Source: Chrysaora quinquecirrha
Taxonomy: Eukaryota; Cnidaria; Scyphozoa; Semaeostomeae; Pelagiidae
Reading direction: 5' to 3'
Assembly: GCA_014526335.1 (NCBI GenBank)
Contig: JACTAT010000276.1
Span: forward strand, 1 to 64,000
DNA length: 64,000 nt
The notes below the pieces were generated by a model, which saw only the letters and a program-made list of their open reading frames with translations, was not told where the DNA came from and did no database searches. A program made the position numbers and the translations under genes. Shown here in pieces: positions 55,681-64,000 of this stretch (its first letter is position 1; every line of letters starts with the position of its first letter).

Positions 55681-56489
55681 GTTAATGGAGATGGAAGTGG
55701 AAGGTATATCAATACAGTCATATGTTAAGAGTTCATGAGATATAGCAAGTGTATGAAAAGGTTAATCAAAAGTTGGAGAATGTCTACGTAACGGAGATTG
55801 AAGTACATGATGTATCAATATAGCCATACACAAAGATCTGTGCAAATATTGCTTATATTTGACAATGTTAACACTACATTTGGAGATGATAACATTTTAT
55901 AATGGAGATGGAAGTGCAGGGTTTATCAATACAGTCATATGTAAAGGTTTGATAAGATACAGCAAGAGTTTGAAAAAGTTAACCTAAAGTTGAAGAATAT
56001 CTTACGTAGTGCAGATTGAAGTGCATAATCTATCAATATAGCCATACACTAAAAATTGTTGAAATATTGCCTATCTTTGAGAATGTTGAATGCATTTGCA
56101 TATCAACTCATCGAATAATGGAGATGCAAGTGCATGGTATATCAAAACAGTCAAATGTGAAGAGTTCATCGGATATAGCATATTTCTGAATACATTTATC
56201 TAAGTTGGAGATTATTTGATATAGCGTCAATACGAGCTCATGATATATCAATATGGCCATACACGAAGAATTGTTCAAATATTGCATATATTTGAGAATG
56301 TTGACTACATTTGGAGATGATCTCATCGAAAAATGGAGATGGAAATGCACGGTATATGAATACAGTCATATGTGAAGACTTTATAAGATATAGCATATGC
56401 TTCAAAATGCTTACGTGGATCAAATGTTTATGTTTATCAAATGTTTATGTCAAATTGAAATGTTTCTAGATTTAGAGAATAGGTCATGG

Positions 56490-56840
56490 AAAGCGGAAAT
56501 GATGAAAGAGGAGGTAAGAAGAAGAGAAACAAAAATAAGCAACACAGAAAACCTAATATGAAGAACAAAAATTTTCCTCTGTGACGTGTTAAACAATAAA
56601 TATATTGACGTCACAATCAGTTTAGCCGGCATTAATTCAAGAAGGACGACAAACTTCAAGTAGATCATTCATAGGAGAATCGGATTAAAGCACGCAGAAA
56701 ATTGTTGAAGAACTTGAACAATAGACAATAATAATTTTAGTGTGTGATGTATTATTTCAAACATAAGCAATGACGTGCAAGATACTGCAAATATTTGGAA
56801 ATGGCGATTACCATTAGATACGATCCTATTAAATAGCTAA
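56490..56840 (+). repeat. Long spacer of the satellite, with TGACGTCA (5 of 5)
   Basis: TGACGTCA at 56606-56613, preceded by GTGACGTGTTAAAC. About 1.12 kb after the previous spacer. Confidence 0.7.
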
Positions 56841-59800
56841 TGGAGATGGAAGTGCACGGTATATCATATCAATAAAACCAAATGTGAAGATTTCGTCGGA
56901 TATGGCATAGGTTTCAAAATTTCTATCTAAGTTGAAGACTATCTCATGATAATTTAAGTTGGAGATTATCTCAAATACGGCAGATTGAAGTGCATGATCT
57001 ATCAATAGCTATATCCATACATGAAGATTTCTTCAAATAAATGATGCATTTGTTGATGGTCTTTGGGGATCATCTCATTGAATTATGGTGATCGAAATGC
57101 ATGGTGTGTTATAAAATCATATGCGAAGAGTTCATCAGATATATAATATGTTTTAAAATGTTATTTAAAGTTTGAGATTATATCATATAACGCAGATTAA
57201 AGTGTGTAACACATCAATATATTCACACAAGAGAAGTTGTTCAGATATTTGGGCGTATTTGAGAATGTTGATTACCTTTGGAGATCATCCCATTGAAGAA
57301 TAAACACGGAAATGCTCGTATATCAATATGGTCATATGTGAAGAGTTCACCAGATATCGAACATATAGGCAAATTTTCAAAGATCAAGATCAACTCGTTG
57401 AAAGCAGATTAAATTGTATAACATTGTAAAATTCACGGCGAAGCCGTGAATTTGAGTTAATTATTTTGACGCCAAGTACCTCTGTATTTCAATCCGAGAG
57501 TTGATTGATGACACCTACAGGATGCGGCATTTTCACCAACTTCGTTATGCGTGTGGTATAACTTGCCAAGCTGCTTTCTCAATAACTCACCCAATGACAG
57601 CGTAGTACTTAGTCACCTGACCAAACCCGACCAATAAGAAAGTAAACCCGAATCGCGCGCTTTTGCCTGTCAGTCAAATGGTATACAAATCACAGCTACA
57701 CCCTCTCTCCCTCATTAGAATTTTGTTGTCGCGAAGAAAGTTAGAAGTTCAGGAAATATTCTTATTTTGATTTAATCTTTGATGACCGCTTCTGCGTGCC
57801 ATGAACTTGCTTACACGGAAACAAAGACAACCGTTGATATTCCGTCCACTACAAGAAGAAATATTTCGACCAAGAAGCAAGCAAGTGACTGTTGTTTTTG
57901 AGTTTTCCCAATGGAGGATGCTGCGAAGAATTTCGAAAGTTAAATATGACGGAGAATGTATCATTTGCGAAGATCAGAAAGGAGTTGATGTTAAACGACA
58001 GGACAGAACTGGCAAGATGCAAAAGGCTAAAAGATGGCATACCACACATACTCCACGCAATCTGACTTTGGGATAAAGTATCATCAGTGTCAACCTTGGC
58101 TTGGCTAATCATATTCAGGGGAGTCAAAATGGGAAGAATTACAGCAAGCAGGGGGCTGTTACAGTTCCCCGCAAGGACAACAACGGCAAGCGGTAACATT
58201 TGCTTTCATTCGTGATTATTGATCTATTTCCAAACATTACTTCCCTTGCCGGAATCTGAGTTTTCCGCTCACATTGAGATATTTAATATTTGATCTTAGC
58301 CAGCATTTCTCTTGCATGTCTCGGTATTTTTCTAGTATTTCTGCTCATAATAGTTCATGGAAAAAGCATGCAACAGTTTGGTTCAATATTATGCGTTCAA
58401 ATTAAAAATACTCAACATGAACATCCAGCTCCGCCTGGCCTAACATTTACCTTCAAGTTCTGATGTTCATAAAACTTTACTTCGGCCCAGAGAGGGACTA
58501 AGCCCTATCATGTACCTGAAGCCATTTTAGGCCAACATATCATTTCATCTTTTGTTATTTCTTATTTCTTATGTAACTTCTTTGGAATATATAATCAACG
58601 AGGGCCAAGTCTGGCCATTATTGGTGGACGAACAGAAAATTGGACTAGTGGATTCAGCCCGATGCCCTTTAATCGATGGCCTTCACAATCCGTTGGTCAC
58701 AAGCTGGCAGGCAATCTATGGTTTTGTGCTGTTCGAGGAAATTATGACCCCAAGACAAAGCCTGAAAAGACAAATGGAGGAACATGATATCGGTGAACCG
58801 AACGATTGGAGGCATTCATTGTTGGCATTGGCATAGACACGTGATTTTAAGAGGTTTTGTATTTTAAGCATTCACTTTGAGATTAATGAACAAATGAAAT
58901 CAAAAGTTGATAGACTGTAGAAGTCTACCTAGCATCTAATGCACTTATGTTAGATAGTTTGTTATGCCCTGTTCCCCTCTGCCCAGCTGACCACATTGAT
59001 TCAACAACGTTTTGGCTAAGAGACAACGCCCTGAGACTCATACGAGGTTTTCGCTTCTAATCCGGAACCCCAATTTTCACAGACATTACATGTATACGAA
59101 CATAGCTTAATTTCCTACCATTTGGGCATCAGATGGTTTTCGATAGATGTATCCCGTGTGGTTCAAGGACTATGAGTTGATAAGAGATCAGTAAAATACA
59201 ATAATTTCAAACACTCGTGACTCGGATGATTTCGAATCAAATCAAACTATTTCCTGGTCCCCCCCGGTAACAACTATAGGGAAGTATTTCTAAAGCATTT
59301 TTCATCTTACAAACAATATTTAAGGCCAAAGGTTCTCACCCAACAAGGGGTTCACTTGAATTATGCTAGAAACCCCCCTCTGCACGGCAAGACAAGACCA
59401 AAATAGCTAACAATTCTTTTTCCGTAGGACAGTTGTTAAGACCTTCAAACAAGAGAACGAGATAGAATATTCACATGCTCACTGATATGTTTTGGCCAAC
59501 TTACGTTTTTGGATACTGCTTATCCTCTCTGGGAGCAATTTTATCCCCCGCAATGATTCCTAAAATAGTCTTTAGTACCTAGTAAGGAGCTAGCTAGGAC
59601 GGTTTAGTATAAAAAGTCGATCGATGTGCAGGGACTGCTTGACAACCCATAGAAATTCTGCCACGTAACTTAGCAATCGAGACAAATTTCACATCTCTTC
59701 TCGTTCAGGCCTAGAAAGAAGACCTGACGGCATTCCTGTGATGAGATAGGAAGGCTGTGTTTCGTATGTCATACACATTACACATAGGACTTGACAAGTA

Positions 59801-60272
59801 GGACGGTTTGAGAACATCTAGCCACGGCCTTGCTCCTATTTACTGTAAACTCCTGGGCACCTACAACGCCCGCTTCGTCTATGGGGATTACACGGAGTGT
59901 AATTTGTGGCAGCAAGTGTTCCCCTTTCCAAAGTTTCACACTTTTCGTCCCATAGACTTTGCTATTTTGTAAGGTATCGAGTACTTAGGGGCTGTTCGCC
60001 CCCTTTAAGGTACTCACCGACCTCTAAGCATCCTAAGCTTTGGGTCTTCAATGCTCATTGTCGATGCTTAGCTAAGCAAACATCATAGTGGATAATCTTA
60101 TTTTCAATCGTTATCCTAGCGCAAAATTTTGTGCTAGGAACTCTAATAAAACAGGGGGAAGCTTTATGCCAAGAATCACTTCCGTGTACTCCCACAAAAT
60201 CAACTGTTGTTTTCTTTTGTGTTATCTGTTTGTCCTGCTCACCTGAAACCATAACGCGGCGGGAAAATAATT

Positions 60273-60620
60273 AATTGTAAAATTCACGGCGAAGCCGTGA
60301 ATTTGAGTTAATTATTTTGACGCCAAGTGCCTCTGTGTATTTCAATCCGAGAGTTGATTGATGACACCTACAGGACGCGGCATTTTCACCAACTTCGTTA
60401 TGCGTGTGGTGTAACTTGCCAAGCTGCTCTCTCAATAAACTCACCCAATGACAGCGTAGTACTTAGTCACCTGACCAAACCCGACCAATAAGAAAGTAAA
60501 CCTGAATCGCGCGCTTTTGCCTGTCAGTCAAATGGTATACAAAAATCACAGCTACACCCCTCTCTCACTCATTAGAATTTTGTTGTCGCGCAGAAAGTTA
60601 GAAGTTCAGGAAATATTCTT
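60273..60620 (+). repeat. Composite block left end (L), unit B of copy 2
   Basis: It follows the right terminus of unit A directly, exactly as at 8493, so the head-to-tail joint is preserved in both blocks. It has a few extra bases near 60541 relative to the other copies. Confidence 0.8.
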
Positions 60621-61119
60621 ATCCCACCCACCCAGTTTCCCTAACTTCAAAATACTGAATGCAAACTTGTCGCCTTGCCTTTACCTCCCCATCGTCAGGG
60701 AATGGTTTACTCGTTTGTTGGGGGCAATCAAACTATGTTCAAAACTTGAAATTAATCAGATAATCGTTGGTTGATTTAAATACGGGAACTTAGTTAAAGG
60801 GTTTGAAACAATTGTGGAAATTTCGGGAAATATACTTGCGCGTTTAGCTCAATAGTTATTCTATAAATTACAGCTTATTTTGTTCGAGTTTGTGTTATGA
60901 TCAATCGACTTGGAAGTGGTCTAAACTACTGAAGCTCTCCTACAACCTCTTCCCACCTGAAGCTATTCGCAATCGTTTCTATTCACGCCTTGCAAAATGA
61001 TCAGCAGTTTATATCATACGATGTACCAATTACATTGTTTTTCTGAGAATCAACTATGTATGTACATTTTGAGATCCGCTTCACTTGGATTGAGGCGTGG
61101 CTCTGCAGGACAATGATAT

Positions 61120-61733
61120 GGGGCCCTTTCATCCCCCGTTCTTGTCGTGCTTCAAAATAATGTCACAATTCCTGGAGTCGTTTTCCTTGCGCTGAGGGTT
61201 CTTCTACCCCCCTCTTCGCGGTTGAACGTATCTCCGCATTGTTGAGTTACGAGGCAGTTGGTGCTTTCACCCCTTGTATCTCCGATGCTCTAACAGCAAG
61301 GCGTTTCCAAGTTTTTCTCCACGAGATCGCTCCATTCGTGTCTGAGGGCCCCCCTTCCCCCTCTTTCCGATGGATGTGATCTCGGCATCGAGCTGCTGCG
61401 GGGCCCTTTCATCCCCCGCACCACCGATGCTCCAAATTATGTTTCACCTGTTTCTTCAGAGACCGCTCATCGACGCTTGAGGGGCCCTTTCATCCCCCTC
61501 TTGGCGATGCCAGCATGCCTCTGCATCACAATGTCACGGGGCCCTTTCATCCCCCGTACTTGTGGTGCTCTAAAACTGACAACGCAGCACATGTTCCCTT
61601 TTCCCATTTTTACACTTTTTCATAAACTTTCATAGTTTCTTAGGCGTCGAGTACTTAGGGGGCCCTTTCATCCCCCTTTTAAGGTACTCGCTCGACCTCT
61701 AAGCGTCCTAAGCGTGGGGCCCTTTCATCCCCC
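61120..61733 (+). repeat. Hairpin array with constant apical motif, copy 2
   Basis: GGGGCCCTTTCATCCCCC occurs at 61120, 61400, 61481, 61538, 61659 and 61716. All six have the same flanking stems as in copy 1; the fifth has one additional G before the motif. The intervening sequence carries more changes than the hairpins appear to. Confidence 0.8.
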
Positions 61734-62566
61734 ATCGTCTTGATGCTTAGTTCAAACAGCTATAATGCAAATATTGAATATGAACGAAGTTGTAAACTTG
61801 CATCTATCACAGTGTGGTTCACCTCCGACCTCGCACTGCCAACTCTAAAATTGAGGCTTCTTGTCAAAGACCACTTCCCGCGTAATCCGTCAAAAAATGG
61901 TTGTGTGCATGTTGTTGAGTACTTTTGGTGTGACTGTATATTCTGCCAAGTTATTTCTGATGTTTAAGGCGCTCTTAAAGCGCTGCCGCGGCGAGAAATA
62001 ATTAATGTAGTGTTAAAGTAATCAAGTCTGGACTTTTAAAAGACACTTCCGTCAGCTTGTGTTACAGTAGCTAGTTTATTATCATCTTCGTAAAAACTGT
62101 TTAGTTTTTAAAATTTATTATTACGCATCATCAAATTGAAGTGGTTTACGGCATCAAAGCTCTCCAACCCCCATTTGCCTCGCTTATCCAAATGTTTTAT
62201 AACACCTTACAAAAATGAAGCATATATTCGGCTGGCAGCAAGTGTTCCCCTTTCCAAAGTTTCACACTTTTCGTCCCATAGACTTTGCTATTTTGTAAGG
62301 TATCGAGTACTTAGGGGCTGCTCGCCCCCTTTAAGGTACTCGCCGACCTCTAAGCATCCTAAGCTTTGGGTCTTCAATGCTCATTGCCGATGCTTAGCTA
62401 AGCAAACATCACAGTGGATAATCTTATTTTCAATCGTTATCCTAGCGCAAGGGGAAGCTTTATGCCAAGAATCACTTCCGTGTACTCCCACAAAATCAAC
62501 TGTTGTTTTCTTTTGTGTTATCTGTTTGTCCTGCTCACCTGAAACCATAACGCGGCGGGAAAATAA

Positions 62567-64000
62567 TTAATGAGTTGTAAGGTAACTGGGCGCTTCCTTA
62601 TTAATCGACCTAAACACCATCCTAGCAGTTTCCATTTCAATAAGTTCTCTGACTGTTAGCCATCCTAGTTTTTTCAGAAGTGGTGGGGAGGATGCATCGT
62701 AAGGGCTGTTAGTAGCTATCCTCGCGGCACGGTTTTGTAATTTCTGTAGTTTATTTAAAGCGGTGGTACTACAGACTCCCCACACGGAGCAACAAGATCT
62801 GAAATATGGCTCAATAAGACTTCTGTACATTGACTGAATCGTAATTAAGGGAAGATATCTCTTCCCAAAACGTAACATTCCAAGTCCTTTTGATATCTTT
62901 TTAGTCATAGCGGAAACATGATGGTCCCAATTGAGAAATTGGTCAACTTCAATCCCCAAGTATTTTGTGTGTTTGATCACCGAAACTGGTTCTTCCCCAA
63001 TAACGATTTCTAAATTTTGTGCATCAGAATTTTCAATGTCTTTCAACTTCTTTCTGCCTCCTATGAGGAGATTTTGTGTCTTAGCGACGTTGAGAGACAA
63101 CTTGTTTGATTCCAACCAGGTTTTTAAACATAGTAGGTCTGCATTCACGCGTTCATTAATTTCGGGATTGACTCGAGGAAAATGAGATGCTGGTGTCATC
63201 AGCATACATATTCACCACAGAGTAATTCAGTGATTGGTGTAGGTCGTTGATGTAGAGTAAAAAGAGGAGGGGGCCTAAGCATGAACCTTGTGGAACACCA
63301 CATGTAATGTCCTCGAGTTCGGAGAGCAGCCCATTTACTTTACAACATTGTGTTCTGTTCGTTAGGTATGAGCGAAACCAGCGTAATTCCTTATCTTTTA
63401 TTCCATATAAGTAAAGCTTCTTGAGAAGAATCTCGTGATTTACTGTGTCAAAGGCCTTCTTTAGATCTATGAATGTTACTGAGGTGAATTTGCCTTTGTC
63501 TATGTTTAAATACCAGTCATTGGTGCACTTTAGTAAGCAACTCAGAACTGAGTGTAACAATCTAAAGCCTGACTGCTTCGAGTATAGAAGCTTGTTACTG
63601 TTGAGATAAGAATACATCTGATCAAAAATAAGCTTTTCGAACACCCGAGAAACAACAGGTAAAACCGAGATAGGTCGATAATTTGACTTTTCGTCAGTTG
63701 AACCAGTCTTATAAATAGGTGCAACCCTTGCAATTTTCCACTGGTCAGGAAATAAGCCTTGGGACATAGATAGATTGAACAGCTGGCACAGAGGACTGGC
63801 AAGGATCGGCATCCCAATTTTGAGAAAATAGCTGGAGATGAGATCTAGGCCAAAGCTCTTGGAGGTCTTAAACTTGCTCATTGCTTTGACAAGTAGTTGG
63901 GGCGATATAGGAGAAAAGGAAAAAGATGCTTTTTCAGGATTTACAGCAACTTCTCCCTCGAGGAGGGAGTTTTTGGTATTCGGTATTTCCTTACTCAGTT
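62567..64000 (-). pseudogene. CR1/jockey-type reverse transcriptase, frameshifted and truncated
   Basis: The minus-strand frame is open from the window edge (…LSKEIPNTKNSLLEG) through the polymerase: KTSKSFGLDLISSYFLK, NYRPISVLPVVSRVFEKLI, KQSGFR, VTFIDLKKAFDTVNHEILL (catalytic Asp), GVPQGSCLGPLLFLLYINDL and YADDT (catalytic Asp pair). Just after YADDTSISFSS a one-base shift near 63175 moves to a second frame: NADLLCLKTWLESNKLSLNV, HTKYLGIEVDQFLNWDHHVS, and LNKLQKLQNRAARI in the thumb-like region. That frame runs into the composite-block terminus at 62569 and stops (…APSYLTTH). The N-terminal endonuclease would lie beyond 64000. Only one frameshift in ~1.4 kb suggests fairly recent activity. 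Motif spacing fits CR1/jockey-clade non-LTR elements. Confidence 0.85.

Larger units (their letters stand above)
43081..57420. repeat. 14-kb satellite array of 157/162-bp monomers
   Basis: A monomer runs GAAATTATTTGATATAACGC, AGATTCGAGTGCATTATATA, TTAAC..., GATCATTTCATTGAACAATG, GAGATGGAAGTGCATGGTAT, ATCAATAAAGTCATATGTGA, AGAGTTCATAAGATATATCA and TATGTTTCAAATTGTTTATC, ending AAAGTTG. It is 157 bp with GTGGAGATC and 162 bp with ATGGAATGGAGATC. The central part (about 45800-52100) is homogeneous. The flanks (43081-45800 and 54600-57420) are diverged, with partial monomers (CCATACACGAAGAATTGTTC-type) and long spacers. This is the usual picture of an array homogenised in the middle and decaying at its edges. 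All long frames in it are repeat-driven. A Penelope-like element interrupts it at 52117-53153. Confidence 0.9.
57424..62568. mobile_element. 5.15-kb composite mobile block, copy 2
   Basis: Direct repeat of 5645-10798 with the same order: L end 57424-57766, unit A interior, R end 59908-60272, L end 60273-60620, unit B interior with the hairpin array, variant R' (about 61575-61985) and outer R end 62233-62568. Small indels distinguish the copies. The left flank is satellite (ATTAAATTGTATAACA) and the right flank is a truncated reverse transcriptase, so the two flanks do not form one original target site. The outer R end lacks 27 bp spanning half of the CCTAGC...GCTAGG palindrome that is intact in the other R copies. 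Confidence 0.75.

Noticed and set aside
43300..57400. Regular repeats considered as a CRISPR-like array
   Set aside because: Monomers are 157-162 bp with no unique spacers, in a eukaryotic context; this is a satellite.

Overview
This is a eukaryotic nuclear window, AT-rich, gene-poor and crowded with repeats. It most likely comes from an early-branching animal, and an anthozoan cnidarian (coral or anemone) fits best. The reasons are intronless rhodopsin-like receptor genes in tandem, decayed CR1/jockey-type and Penelope-like retroelements, and many short inverted-repeat DNA elements. The organism call is inference. The only genes I would call intact are two tandem seven-transmembrane receptor genes on the + strand (37712-38563 and 41828-42679). 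One 500-base run of N is an assembly gap.

Layout. 1-5640: a TA-flanked inverted-repeat element (659-1768), two copies of a reverse-transcriptase tail (1776-2887, 4191-5530) and small repeats. 5645-10798: a 5.15 kb composite mobile block made of head-to-tail units with shared ends, carrying an array of hairpins with a constant apical sequence. 10799-31640: mostly non-coding sequence with inverted-repeat elements whose target duplications are often still readable (TTA, TA, 9 bp), a gap, retroelement scraps and a 42-bp minisatellite. 31643-42720: an old tandem duplication holding the receptor pair. Its first copy was later invaded by a 2.6 kb DNA transposon (itself hit by a hAT-like element) and by a Penelope-like element (itself hit by a Mutator-like element). 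A piggyBac-type element lies between the receptors. 43081-57420: a 14 kb satellite of 157/162-bp monomers with recent higher-order expansion (638-bp and 2415-bp periods) and five longer spacers each carrying TGACGTCA. A Penelope-like element with a 14-bp target duplication interrupts it. 57424-62568: a second, direct copy of the 5.15 kb composite block. 62569-64000: a CR1/jockey-type reverse transcriptase on the minus strand, frameshifted and cut off by the composite block.

The two most interesting signals are structural RNA or DNA signals. (1) The inverted terminal repeats of the Penelope-like element at 52117-53153 each contain a match to a type I hammerhead ribozyme with a minimal, self-complementary stem III. 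A third, diverged match lies in the relic at 34961-35000. (2) The hairpin array at 9335-9945, repeated at 61120-61733, has six perfect copies of GGGGCCCTTTCATCCCCC. Each sits inside a different flanking stem, including G-U pairs, so structure is kept while sequence changes.

All coordinates and repeat relationships come from reading the sequence by eye. Boundaries given as approximate may be off by tens of bases.
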